Shown in pieces: positions 22,218 through 29,597 of a stretch of DNA of 43,398 nucleotides. Each line of letters starts with the position of its first letter. Position 1 is the stretch's first letter. The DNA lies in NCBI GenBank assembly GCA_018714185.1, contig DVNT01000057.1, positions 1 through 43,398 on the forward strand. The letters are read 5' to 3'. The notes below the pieces were generated by a model. It ran no database searches, was not told where the DNA came from, and was given only the letters and a program-made list of their open reading frames with translations. This DNA is from Candidatus Aphodousia gallistercoris. Its GTDB lineage: Bacteria; Pseudomonadota; Gammaproteobacteria; Burkholderiales; Burkholderiaceae_F. The position numbers were made by a program, and so were the translations under genes.

Positions 22218-22631
22218 ATGCACCTTAAACGCTATACCGACTTAAGCTTGCGCGTTCTTTTGTACCTGGGGTCTTACCAAGGAGCCGAGGCTGTCACCGT
22301 GCCGCATCTTGTCGAGCATTTAGGCTGCTCGTATAACCATCTCAATAAGGTCATGGCCTTCTTACGACACCAAGGCTGGGTCACGGCGACCCGCGGAAGA
22401 AAGGGCGGCTTTTTCATTGCCCCCGAGGCTTTGAAGGTAGGCTTGGGCACGCTCATCGAAACCATTGAAGGCGAGTGCTCCCTAATTAATTGCGACAAAC
22501 CGGCTTGTCCTTTTAAGGAGAAAGGCTGCCCTTTGATCGGGCCGCTCGCGCAAGCCCGCCGATCCTTTTACGATACGCTTAACCAAAAAACCTTAGGTCA
22601 GGCCTTATCTCAACCGACTCAAAAACCCTAG
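22218..22631 (+). CDS. nsrR: Rrf2 family nitric-oxide-sensing repressor NsrR
   Basis: A 137-residue Rrf2-type regulator with an N-terminal winged helix (M-H-L-K-R-Y-T-D-L-S-L-R-V-L-L-Y-L and H-L-N-K-V-M-A-F-L). Three cysteines for an iron-sulfur cluster lie at 92, 97 and 104 (N-C-D-K-P-A-C-P-F-K-E-K-G-C), matching the NsrR pattern with C-x4-C-x6-C; C37 and C87 are extra. The cluster is destroyed by nitric oxide, releasing target promoters. Position directly downstream of hmp, and NsrR-like boxes upstream of hmp, support the assignment over IscR, whose spacing differs. No strong ribosome-binding site is seen before the ATG. Confidence 0.92.
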   Translation: MHLKRYTDLSLRVLLYLGSYQGAEAVTVPHLVEHLGCSYNHLNKVMAFLRHQGWVTATRGRKGGFFIAPEALKVGLGTLIETIEGECSLINCDKPACPFKEKGCPLIGPLAQARRSFYDTLNQKTLGQALSQPTQKP

Positions 22632-22766
22632 GTGGCCTCTCTTTAAACGCCCGCCACCATCACAAAATTTATTAGATTTTCAAATAGATCCCGATAATTA
22701 TTCGGTATTGGACATAACTATTTCTCCTCTCTAATATAAAAAGAAATCAAATCTTCGGAGAAAAGA

Positions 22767-23177
22767 ATGCTCAAGAGACTCGCTTTAAGCGCCTGCTTGG
22801 CTTTCTTGGGAGCAAACGCCATGGCGCAGGATATTGAAATGATTATCGGCGAAAAAACCTTCGTTGTTTCGTTAAATGAGAACGAAGCCGCCAAAGACTT
22901 GATCGGGCAGTTGCCGCTAACCTTGACCTTTGAAAATTTCGGGCAAACAGAGCGGATTGCCTATTTGAACACGCCCTTGAAACTAGGCAATGCGCCGACC
23001 AAAACAACGCCGCAAACGGGCGACCTGACGTACTACATTCCTTGGGGCAATTTGGCCGTGTTTGTGAAGCCGTTTCGGCCTTCCGAAGACTTGGTGCCGC
23101 TAGGCAAGATGGGAGCGGAGGCCGTCGAGGCGCTCAAAGCAAGCGGCAGCCATCCCGTGACGCTCAAAGTTCGCTAG
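22767..23177 (+). CDS. periplasmic cyclophilin-like fold protein
   Basis: A 136-residue exported protein. Residues 1-20 are a Sec signal peptide (L-K-R-L-A-L-S-A-C-L-A-F-L-G-A-N-A-M-A). The mature part fits the Cyclophil_like2 family: I-I-G-E-K-T-F-V-V-S-L, N-E-A-A-K-D-L, L-P-L-T-L-T-F, then G-D-L-T-Y-Y and P-L-G-K-M. Members share the barrel of cyclophilins but lack the classical proline-isomerase active site; their role is unknown, and many occur in gut bacteria beside flavodoxins or oxidoreductases. CGGAGAAAAG precedes the ATG. It is separated from nsrR by 135 AT-rich bases and probably has its own promoter. Confidence 0.78.
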   Translation: MLKRLALSACLAFLGANAMAQDIEMIIGEKTFVVSLNENEAAKDLIGQLPLTLTFENFGQTERIAYLNTPLKLGNAPTKTTPQTGDLTYYIPWGNLAVFVKPFRPSEDLVPLGKMGAEAVEALKASGSHPVTLKVR

Positions 23178-23185
23178 GGGAAGCG

Positions 23186-23206
23186 GGCGGGGAAATTTTC
23201 CCCGCC
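23186..23206. terminator. strong hairpin between converging genes
   Basis: A 9-bp stem from GGCGGGGAA (23186-23194) and TTCCCCGCC (23198-23206) with a 3-base loop. It lies nine bases past the cyclophilin-like gene and six before the end of the converging FMN-binding gene. No clear T tract follows on either strand, so termination efficiency is uncertain. Confidence 0.6.
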
Positions 23207-23211
23207 GTCTA

Positions 23212-23703
23212 TTATTTCCGGGCGTTGACGTACTCAATCGACTCCTTGCCGGTCATGTGGTCAATATGGATTTCTACAATATTGACATAGTTGAGCGTGT
23301 CTTCAATTTCCTTATCCGCTTCTTTTTCAAAGCCCGGCGAATATTTCTCGGCCAACGCTTTAAGCGCACGGCGCTTGAGTTCCGGATCATCAACGGTACG
23401 AGCGGTGCCGAAGATCACCACGCTTCTAAAATAGGTCGTTAACTTCTCCGGTACGATGTTGTCGCTTTCAATAATGCACAAGGACACTTTCGGATGCTTT
23501 TTCATCGCTTGTGCTCGGTGACCCATCGGTGCGCCGTGGATGTAGATATTGTCGCCCTCCACGGAAAAGCTCACCGGAACGGCATAAGGATATTCTTCAT
23601 CGGCAATTGCCAAGACGGCCGAAGTCGCCTTTAACAAAATAGCACGGGCCCGCTCTTCGGGCAGTTGCTGTAATCGACGCCTCATCGGGGCAAACATTGT
23701 CAA
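23212..23703 (-). CDS. pyridoxamine 5'-phosphate oxidase family protein (FMN-binding split barrel)
   Basis: A 163-residue predicted flavin-binding protein. The split-barrel core is visible: A-V-L-A-I-A-D-E-E-Y-P-Y-A-V-P-V-S-F, then N-I-Y-I-H-G-A-P-M-G-H-R-A-Q-A-M and V-S-L-C-I-I, with the S-V-V-I-F-G-T-A-R segment after. Small proteins of this NimA-like group bind FMN, and some reduce nitro compounds or degrade heme. The function here is not specified by the sequence. It lies downstream of the gdx gene in the same orientation with a 14-base gap, so both may be controlled by the guanidine riboswitch. Confidence 0.82.
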   Translation of the reverse strand: MTMFAPMRRRLQQLPEERARAILLKATSAVLAIADEEYPYAVPVSFSVEGDNIYIHGAPMGHRAQAMKKHPKVSLCIIESDNIVPEKLTTYFRSVVIFGTARTVDDPELKRRALKALAEKYSPGFEKEADKEIEDTLNYVNIVEIHIDHMTGKESIEYVNARK

Positions 23704-23717
23704 ACTCCTTTGCTCAA

Positions 23718-24032
23718 TTATCCTAGTAGTTTTAAACCGACGATGCCGGCCAAAATCAATCCGATAAAAACCAGTCTCAAAACCGAGGCGGGTTCACCGA
23801 AAAGGTACATTCCCAGCAAGGTCGTACCGACAATGCCGATACCGGTCCAGACCGCATAGGCTGTACCGACAGGCAAGGTCTTTAGGGCATGCGCCAACAA
23901 AAGAAAACTCACCATCATCAAGCTGATGGTCAGAACGGAAGGCCAGAAATGGGAAAAGCCGTGGGAATGTTTAAGCGAAATCGCCCAAGCGACTTCGAAA
24001 AGGCCGGCTAAGAACAAATAGATCCACGCCAT
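23718..24032 (-). CDS. gdx: guanidinium exporter, small multidrug resistance family (Gdx/SugE)
   Basis: A 104-residue inner-membrane protein with four helices. The essential glutamate is E13 (L-F-E-V-A-W-A-I-S-L-K), and the Gdx subgroup is indicated by A-V-W-T-G-I-G-I-V-G-T-T in the third helix, rather than the EmrE form. Gdx proteins work as dual-topology dimers that exchange guanidinium for protons. ATG at 24032 is chosen because AGGAG lies nine bases upstream and the family starts M-A-W-I; the longer frame would run through the riboswitch. A guanidine-II riboswitch sits directly in front. The FMN-binding protein gene follows after 14 bases. Confidence 0.93.
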   Translation of the reverse strand: MAWIYLFLAGLFEVAWAISLKHSHGFSHFWPSVLTISLMMVSFLLLAHALKTLPVGTAYAVWTGIGIVGTTLLGMYLFGEPASVLRLVFIGLILAGIVGLKLLG

Positions 24033-24054
24033 GGGGAAAACTCCTAAAGAAAAC

Positions 24055-24097
24055 GGGGCCGTCCCCAATGAGCGCAAGAAGTGGTCGTCCACTTGCG
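24055..24097 (-). promoter_or_regulatory. guanidine-II (mini-ykkC) riboswitch
   Basis: Two hairpins with the ACGR tetraloops that define this class occur in the mRNA sense. P1 (24097-24073) is AAGTGG-ACGA-CCACTT, extended by CGC/GCG across a small bulge. P2 (24066-24055) is GGGG-ACGG-CCCC. The linker between the inner stems is about 12 bases. P2 ends nine bases before the AGGAG of gdx. UGGGGA of P2 can also pair perfectly with UCCCCA, which overlaps the AUG, giving an off state that ligand binding would disrupt. The gene controlled encodes the guanidinium exporter, the usual partner of this class. Confidence 0.92.
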
Positions 24098-24144
24098 GGC
24101 AAGTTTATCAAAAAGAATTTGAAAAATCCTAAGCAAAAAATCGT

Positions 24145-24176
24145 AAAAAAGGCACCGGAAACTCCTCTCCGGTGCC
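24145..24176 (-). terminator. rho-independent terminator of the dienelactone-hydrolase-like gene
   Basis: Reading leftward, GGCACCGGA (24176-24168) and TCCGGTGCC (24159-24151) form a perfect 9-bp stem with an 8-base loop, followed by six T residues (24150-24145). It ends the minus-strand gene to its right and insulates the riboswitch from read-through. Confidence 0.92.
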
Positions 24177-24201
24177 TGAACCGAACAACAGCGTTTGTGT
24201 C

Positions 24202-25281
24202 TTAGTTCAAATATTGCTTGTAAAACGCCTCGATCTTATCAAAGGGGATGACATCCATCTGATCATACAGGTCCGTGTGGCTCGCTCCCGGGATGATCAT
24301 CAATTCCTTATTGTCGCCTTTGAGTTTTTTGAAAGCGTCTTCGCTAAAGTAGCGAGAGTGTGCCTTTTCCCCGTGGATCACGAGCACGGCGCTTCGGATT
24401 TCATCGGCGTAGGTCAAAAGCGGCATGTTCATGAACGACAACGACGAGGTCTTATTCCAGCCGCCGTTCGAATTCAACGAACGCTTATGGTAGCCGCGAG
24501 GAGTCTTGTAGTACGCGTAATAGTCCTTGACAAACTGCGGGGCATCCGAGGGCAGGGGATCCACGACGCCGCCCGCCAAGGCGTAGCTGCCGTTTTTGTA
24601 GTCTTCGGTGCGCTGCGCATTCAGTTGCTTGCGAAGATCATAACGGGCATCGGCATCCATGGCGTCAAAATAGCCTCTGGCATTGACCCGGCTCATGTCG
24701 TACATGGTCGAAGCCACCGTGGCTTTGATGCGGGTGTCAATCGCTGCGGCATTCAGGGCCATGCCGCCCCAGCCGCAAATGCCTAAAATGCCGATTTTTT
24801 GAGGATCCACATCTTCGCGCGTGCTTAAATAATCCACCGCCGCACTGAAGTCTTCCGTATTGATGTCAGGGGAAGCCACGTAGCGGGGGTGGCCGCCGCT
24901 TTCACCCGTAAAGGAAGGGTCAAACGCGATCGTAAGGAAGCCGCGTTCAGCGAGCGTTTGCGCATAAAGGCCTGAAGACTGTTCCTTGACCGCTCCGAAG
25001 GGGCCGCTCACGGCAATGGCTGCCATCTTGCCCTTGGCATTTTTCGGAATATAAAGGTCAGCCGCCAAGGTGACGCCGTAACGGTTCACAAATGTCACTT
25101 TGCTGTGATTAACCTTGTCACTTTGCGGAAAAACTTTGTCCCATTCTTGAGTTAACGTTAATTCTTCTTTTTGAATCATATTCTTACTCACAGTAGAAGA
25201 CGTATCGGCCGCTTGCGCCGTGCCGACACACAGAAAAGCCGCAGCAACGGCCGCACAAAGAGATTGAGCGAAAATTTTCAT
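24202..25281 (-). CDS. exported alpha/beta hydrolase, dienelactone-hydrolase-like (YcjY type)
   Basis: A 359-residue periplasmic hydrolase. The signal peptide is M-K-I-F-A-Q-S-L-C-A-A-V-A-A-A-F-L-C-V-G-T-A-Q-A. The nucleophile elbow reads L-G-I-C-G-W-G-G-M-A, so cysteine replaces serine as in dienelactone hydrolases; V-I-H-G-E-K and A-S-H-T-D-L-Y supply the acid-region and catalytic histidine candidates. The middle (G-P-F-G-A-V-K-E-Q, F-D-P-S-F-T-G-E-S-G) matches the YcjY-like group. The substrate is unknown. ATG at 25281 follows GAGGTGG; the upstream GTG at 25287 would overlap it. A strong terminator follows. Confidence 0.85.
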   Translation of the reverse strand: MKIFAQSLCAAVAAAFLCVGTAQAADTSSTVSKNMIQKEELTLTQEWDKVFPQSDKVNHSKVTFVNRYGVTLAADLYIPKNAKGKMAAIAVSGPFGAVKEQSSGLYAQTLAERGFLTIAFDPSFTGESGGHPRYVASPDINTEDFSAAVDYLSTREDVDPQKIGILGICGWGGMALNAAAIDTRIKATVASTMYDMSRVNARGYFDAMDADARYDLRKQLNAQRTEDYKNGSYALAGGVVDPLPSDAPQFVKDYYAYYKTPRGYHKRSLNSNGGWNKTSSLSFMNMPLLTYADEIRSAVLVIHGEKAHSRYFSEDAFKKLKGDNKELMIIPGASHTDLYDQMDVIPFDKIEAFYKQYLN

Positions 25282-25304
25282 AACCACCTCAAATAGCAGC
25301 AGGG

Positions 25305-25320
25305 GATGTCACTGGACATC
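25305..25320. promoter_or_regulatory. inverted repeat upstream of the dienelactone-hydrolase-like gene
   Basis: GATGTC-ACTG-GACATC is a perfect 6-bp dyad 24 bases before the start codon, just downstream of TATACT (minus strand, near 25340), a possible -10 element. It may be an operator. The remainder of 25282-25560 shows no gene. Confidence 0.35.
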
Positions 25321-25560
25321 GCTTTCGGATGGTTCGAGTATAGATTCGATTCCTTCAAATAGCTAATACTTTGTTTTCATGTTCTTGTATAACTAATAAG
25401 CATGACAACAAACCGGTTTCAGGCAAACAGACCCTGTTCGTTCTCTAAGTATCCTACGACATTTCCAATACGGCGATATATGTAGAAAATGCCATAAAAT
25501 CAAAATCTTACTAATCTCAATGCGATAAAATAAAACGGTTTTTAAAAAAAGAGGAACGCG

Positions 25561-26355
25561 ATGCCGAAAACACTCAAACAATATGTTGTCGATGCCTTCA
25601 CGAACGAAGTTTTCAAAGGCAATCCGGCAGCGGTCTGCGTGCTTGAGCAGTCCCTGCCTGATGAATTAATGCAAAAAATTGCTATCGAAAACAATCTCTC
25701 CGAAACCGCTTTCGCGGTTAAAAAAGCACCGGGCCTCTACGGCTTGCGCTGGTTTACGCCGGGCGGCGAAGTGGATTTATGCGGGCACGCCACGCTCGGC
25801 ACTTCCTTTGTCATTTTGAGCTATTACGAGCCGCAGTTGCAAGAGGTTCAATTCGAAACGCAAAGCGGCGTTTTAACCGTGGTAAAAAGGGGAGACCGGT
25901 TTGAGATGCAATTCCCGGCCTACGACATGAAGCCCGTTGAAGTCTCCGATGCCATGCAAGAAGCCATCGGCAGCCGTCCTCTTGAAGCGTGGCTAGCCCG
26001 CGACTTGGTCTGCGTACTTGAAAATGAAGATGACGTCATTCACGCTAATGTGGATCTTAACAAAATCAAAGCGTTAGATGGCCTTTTAGTGCACATCACA
26101 GCCAAGGGCAGCCAATACGACTGCGTCTCGCGCAGCTATGCGCCCAAACTTTCCGTTCCGGAAGATCCGGTTTGCGGCTCCGGGCACTGTCACATCATTC
26201 CAGTCTGGCAGAAGAAAACCGGAAAAACACAATTCGTTGCCTTGCAAGCCTCCAAGCGTAGCGGCGTTTTGTACTGCCGCTTGGAAAACGACAAAGTCTA
26301 TATGGCCGGTCAGGTGGTACCTTTTAGCGAAGCGACCATTCAATTGGGACGTTAG
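25561..26355 (+). CDS. PhzF family isomerase-like protein
   Basis: A 264-residue protein of the PhzF / diaminopimelate-epimerase-like fold, with two similar halves. Conserved features include V-D-A-F-T-N-E-V-F-K-G-N-P-A-A-V, the catalytic glutamate region N-L-S-E-T-A-F, the R-W-F-T-P-G-G-E-V-D-L-C-G-H-A-T substrate loop, and the second-half E-D-P-V-C-G-S-G-H. Phenazine genes are absent, so the role is a housekeeping or unknown isomerisation, as for most PhzF homologues such as YddE. AGAGGAAC precedes the ATG. The gene is monocistronic. Confidence 0.93.
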   Translation: MPKTLKQYVVDAFTNEVFKGNPAAVCVLEQSLPDELMQKIAIENNLSETAFAVKKAPGLYGLRWFTPGGEVDLCGHATLGTSFVILSYYEPQLQEVQFETQSGVLTVVKRGDRFEMQFPAYDMKPVEVSDAMQEAIGSRPLEAWLARDLVCVLENEDDVIHANVDLNKIKALDGLLVHITAKGSQYDCVSRSYAPKLSVPEDPVCGSGHCHIIPVWQKKTGKTQFVALQASKRSGVLYCRLENDKVYMAGQVVPFSEATIQLGR

Positions 26356-26371
26356 GCGAAAGCAGGCAAAT

Positions 26372-26391
26372 CCCCGTCGTTTGAGGCGGGG
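26372..26391 (+). terminator. hairpin after phzF-like gene
   Basis: CCCCGTC (26372-26378) and GGCGGGG (26385-26391) can form a 7-bp stem containing one G-T pair with a 6-base loop. No T tract follows, so it may stabilise the 3' end rather than terminate. Confidence 0.35.
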
Positions 26392-26476
26392 AGCGGACTA
26401 AGTAAGTATCAATAGCGAAGCATGTAATACGGCTACAATTACGGTACCGACTCTTTCTAATATCAGAAACAGTGCC

Positions 26477-27667
26477 ATGCCAACCAACAACCTGCAATTG
26501 CCTTCAGATAACCTCTTGGTTTCTTTACAAAAATATGCCTCTCGGCCAAATTACAATCCGCTCGAGAATTTCATCACAGAGGCGTTTGCGTGGCTACTTC
26601 GAAATAATTCAGACGCACTCAATGCTTTTTTAAAACTGATTGATACCAAATATCCTCTTCACTTTGACTTTGAAAATCAACGGCTTAAGCGGTGCGAAAC
26701 ACAATTTTATCTGGACAGCGGTATTGCCGATTTAGTACTGTTTTTCGATCCGTACGCCATTGTTGTAGAAATTAAAGTCCGGGCAGGGGGAAGACAAGAG
26801 CAGGTGGAACAATACAAAGAAAGCCTGCATCGATTAGGCTATCCAAACGTCGTGAGCGTATTTTTATCGCCGGGCTTTTCTTATCAAAGTGAAAATGCCG
26901 ATGTTTGCCTTAGATGGTCGGAAGTTTATAAGGCGTTAGCCGAAGGGGCAATGGACGACAGGCGCTTAGAATTTTTGGGATTTCTAGACTCACAAGAATT
27001 AGCCCCGGGCTTGGATCTTGATTGCGCAGCCTTTGCCTACGCTCCCAAAGTGTATAGCACTTTCAATAACTTAACTGGCCTATGGAAAAGAATTGCCGGT
27101 AGGCTTAATCAGACGAACAATCATCTCTTTCCAAGATCGTTCTACCACGATGCCTGGGGACGCCAAGGTATCATGTTTAAGCGTTCCGACAGTAAAGATG
27201 CTGACTGGAATCCGGCTTTGACCATAGGCGTTTTGTATGATCCGACGGACCATGGTTATGAACCGATTACAAAAGATTGCGGATCGGTTTTCATGATGAC
27301 GGTTGACATCGGGAAATCATTTTTCGAACAAATCAGAGTCTCTAGTAAATGGCAAAAATTTAAAGATGACGTCAAAAAGTCCTGCGCTGAAACTGAAGGA
27401 AAACTTGCCGGTTGGCGCTGTTTCGATTCCAAGGAATACCATCAAGAACACGGCGGACAATTCAATGAATGGCATCCTTTAGCCATCTATAAACCGGTGA
27501 CGGAACTTCTGGCATTTCGTCCCAACAAACAGCTGTTTTATAACACGGACGAAATCGAAGACATTTTTGAACAAAAGACAAAATGGCTTCTTGAAACAGT
27601 GTCGGCAATGCCGAGCTTCATCGATGTACTTGATGAGTTAAATTCTGAAAATCAAAACTCAATGTAA
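26477..27667 (+). CDS. PD-(D/E)XK nuclease family protein
   Basis: A 396-residue soluble protein. The nuclease core lies near residues 75-120: C-E-T-Q-F, D-S-G-I-A-D-L-V-L-F with the metal-binding Asp, and A-I-V-V-E-I-K-V-R with the E-x-K pair, followed by Q-V-E-Q-Y-K-E. The N-terminal Y-N-P-L-E-N-F-I-T-E-A-F-A-W-L-L is also typical of this predicted nuclease group (PDDEXK_4-like). The C-terminal 250 residues are unrecognised. It shares architecture with the protein at 1986-3227 but little direct identity by eye. A role in defence or mobile-element biology is inference from the family only. No strong ribosome-binding site is seen before the ATG. Confidence 0.72.
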   Translation: MPTNNLQLPSDNLLVSLQKYASRPNYNPLENFITEAFAWLLRNNSDALNAFLKLIDTKYPLHFDFENQRLKRCETQFYLDSGIADLVLFFDPYAIVVEIKVRAGGRQEQVEQYKESLHRLGYPNVVSVFLSPGFSYQSENADVCLRWSEVYKALAEGAMDDRRLEFLGFLDSQELAPGLDLDCAAFAYAPKVYSTFNNLTGLWKRIAGRLNQTNNHLFPRSFYHDAWGRQGIMFKRSDSKDADWNPALTIGVLYDPTDHGYEPITKDCGSVFMMTVDIGKSFFEQIRVSSKWQKFKDDVKKSCAETEGKLAGWRCFDSKEYHQEHGGQFNEWHPLAIYKPVTELLAFRPNKQLFYNTDEIEDIFEQKTKWLLETVSAMPSFIDVLDELNSENQNSM

Positions 27668-27680
27668 TCGACGTGTTAGA

Positions 27681-27712
27681 AGCAAAAAAATTAGGGGTGC
27701 TTCCCCTAATTT
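27681..27712. terminator. bidirectional terminator
   Basis: AAATTAGGGG (27688-27697), loop TGCTT, CCCCTAATTT (27703-27712): a perfect 10-bp stem. On the minus strand it is followed by seven T residues, giving a strong terminator for the ATPase-nuclease gene; on the plus strand it can also close the nuclease gene. Confidence 0.85.
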
Positions 27713-27859
27713 ACCCATATAAACAACGCAACATAATAATAGTTATGTTGAATAAAATCGTTTTTTATAGGGAAAGGGCGGCAAAGGAGCTCCTCGCTTC
27801 GTGCTCGAAGCCTTAAATGAAAATTTCCCGTACCTGGTCGCTCAATGGCATCAACCGGA

Positions 27860-29440
27860 TTAAACCGCCTCCCAAGCTACGAAACGTCGCTCGTCTTGAT
27901 CGAAAACCAATGCGGCTCGAAGAACTTCGCGATGCTGCTCGGTAAGACCATAGCGATGCGAACGCATCTGTTCTTTGGCTTTATGTAGCAAAGGCTTGAT
28001 GTCGGATTTATTTTTTGCGTACTTAATTTCAAAGACCCAAAGCCGACTCCCGGCGTACACCTCCAAATCGCTTCGACCTAAAGCAGAATGACTCTCTACT
28101 TTCGGCATCATGGCAGCGCCGATAAGCAAGACCTGAAGATACGCCCGACAGCTTGTTTCGTCTGTTATCGGATAGCGTTGATAGTCTATGGCTCCGAGTG
28201 CACTATTGAATTGCTCAACAACAGAGTCTAAGCTGCCCGTTTCCACAATTTCATTTAAAGAAGGGCTGCCGGGCTTTCTAATTCGCTGACCTCGAAGAAG
28301 CTCATCGGCATACAATTGCGCCATCGAGAGAGCGACTTCTTGGTTTGGATAACCCAAAATCAGATAGCCGTCATCGGTAACCTGCTTGATTGTGAAATAA
28401 CCGGCTTGAGTCAGAAGAACTTCAAGACTCATTTCTCCATATTGTCGGGCGGCATCCAAGTCCGAAAGTCGGACCTCCATACTTTCTGCGTATGCTTTAG
28501 GATCCGACAAGGCATTATTGGCCAAAAATTTCATCAAAACAGTGGGCTGACCGCCGCTCGTGTACCAATAATTTCTAAACCCCATTTCCGGATGCTTTAA
28601 AAAATTCAGCACTGACCACGGGCAATAGACATGGCTACCGGCTTTTGCATCAAAAGAAAATCCATCGTAATGGCGCCTGAGTTCATCTAAAACGCCTTTT
28701 TCACTGATTTGTAAAATCTTAGCCGCATTGTCCAGATAATCAGCAAAATAGCGCTTGATCTCGGCTTCCGTATATCCCAAAAGCGTTCCGTACATTGAAA
28801 TCATTGAGATATCTTCCAAGCTGTTGAACGCAGAAAAAAAACTCGTCTGACTCAATTTTGTGATGCCTGTCATAAAGAAGAATCGCAAGCACCCCTCATT
28901 GGATTTAATGGAGAGGAAGAATTCAGACATCACGGCGCGGACCCGATCGAAAAGCTCTTTTTTGTCCAAACAAGCGGTCAAGGGAGCATCGTACTCATCA
29001 ACTAAAAGAACAAAGCTGCGTCTCCTTAAAGAGCTTAACCAAAGAGAAAATTGCGTAACAAAATCATCGCCTTTTTCCAACTTGGGAAAGCCCGCAGAAT
29101 TCAATTTTGAGGCTGTTCTTTTGTAGAACTTCTCCTTAAACTCCTCAATCGTTGCGAATTCCTTAACCTCGGAGAAATCCAACCTAACGACATCATAGGT
29201 CTTGTCCGTCCAGCTTTTCTCGATAGCCAATCCTTGAAAATCCTCTAAACCGAATTTGAATAAAGATTCAAAGGTCGAAACCAGTAAAGACTTTCCAAAA
29301 CGCCGAGGTCTAATCAAAAAATATTTGCCGCTGGGAACGGAAGCTAACCGATAGACAAGCTCGGTTTTATCCACATAAAGTTGTTGGGTTTGCCTAAGAG
29401 CTTTGAAATCGGACGTACCCAGAGGTAAGTTTTGCCACAT
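27860..29440 (-). CDS. AAA-ATPase-like protein with C-terminal PD-(D/E)XK domain (DUF1703 type)
   Basis: A 526-residue protein of a large family common in gut bacteria (AAA-ATPase_like plus PDDEXK_9). N-terminal marks: L-Y-V-D-K-T-E-L-V-Y, Walker A-like I-R-P-R-R-F-G-K-S-L-L near residues 44-54, Walker B V-L-L-V-D-E-Y-D-A-P near residue 145, and M-T-G-I-T-K-L-S. The C-terminal nuclease-like domain has L-G-R-S-D-L-E-V-Y and W-V-F-E-I-K-Y-A-K. All key residues are present, so the protein appears intact. Members occur in many copies per genome and their function is unproven. It converges on the PD-(D/E)XK gene at 26477, with a two-way terminator between them. Confidence 0.85.
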   Translation of the reverse strand: MWQNLPLGTSDFKALRQTQQLYVDKTELVYRLASVPSGKYFLIRPRRFGKSLLVSTFESLFKFGLEDFQGLAIEKSWTDKTYDVVRLDFSEVKEFATIEEFKEKFYKRTASKLNSAGFPKLEKGDDFVTQFSLWLSSLRRRSFVLLVDEYDAPLTACLDKKELFDRVRAVMSEFFLSIKSNEGCLRFFFMTGITKLSQTSFFSAFNSLEDISMISMYGTLLGYTEAEIKRYFADYLDNAAKILQISEKGVLDELRRHYDGFSFDAKAGSHVYCPWSVLNFLKHPEMGFRNYWYTSGGQPTVLMKFLANNALSDPKAYAESMEVRLSDLDAARQYGEMSLEVLLTQAGYFTIKQVTDDGYLILGYPNQEVALSMAQLYADELLRGQRIRKPGSPSLNEIVETGSLDSVVEQFNSALGAIDYQRYPITDETSCRAYLQVLLIGAAMMPKVESHSALGRSDLEVYAGSRLWVFEIKYAKNKSDIKPLLHKAKEQMRSHRYGLTEQHREVLRAALVFDQDERRFVAWEAV

Positions 29441-29530
29441 AATTTGAGAAGATATCGTACTTAACGGGTAAAAGAATATATCCTTTCAGCGCGTTAGAAA
29501 AGCCCGGCACGACATATATGAGTGCTATTT

Positions 29531-29557
29531 TTGCCAAATGGTCGCCTTCGGTATAGT
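29531..29557 (+). promoter_or_regulatory. possible promoter of pdxY
   Basis: TTGCCA (29531-29536), a 15-base spacer and TATAGT (29552-29557) lie 41 bases before the start codon. The spacer is shorter than usual, so this is a low-confidence call. Confidence 0.3.
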
Positions 29558-29597
29558 GTTGAAAGTCTAACTATTTGTCCCGCAATGAGGTTTAAAC

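Noticed and set aside
25561-26355. PhzF-like gene as evidence for a phenazine cluster
   Set aside because: No other phenazine genes are near; PhzF homologues are widespread in non-producers.
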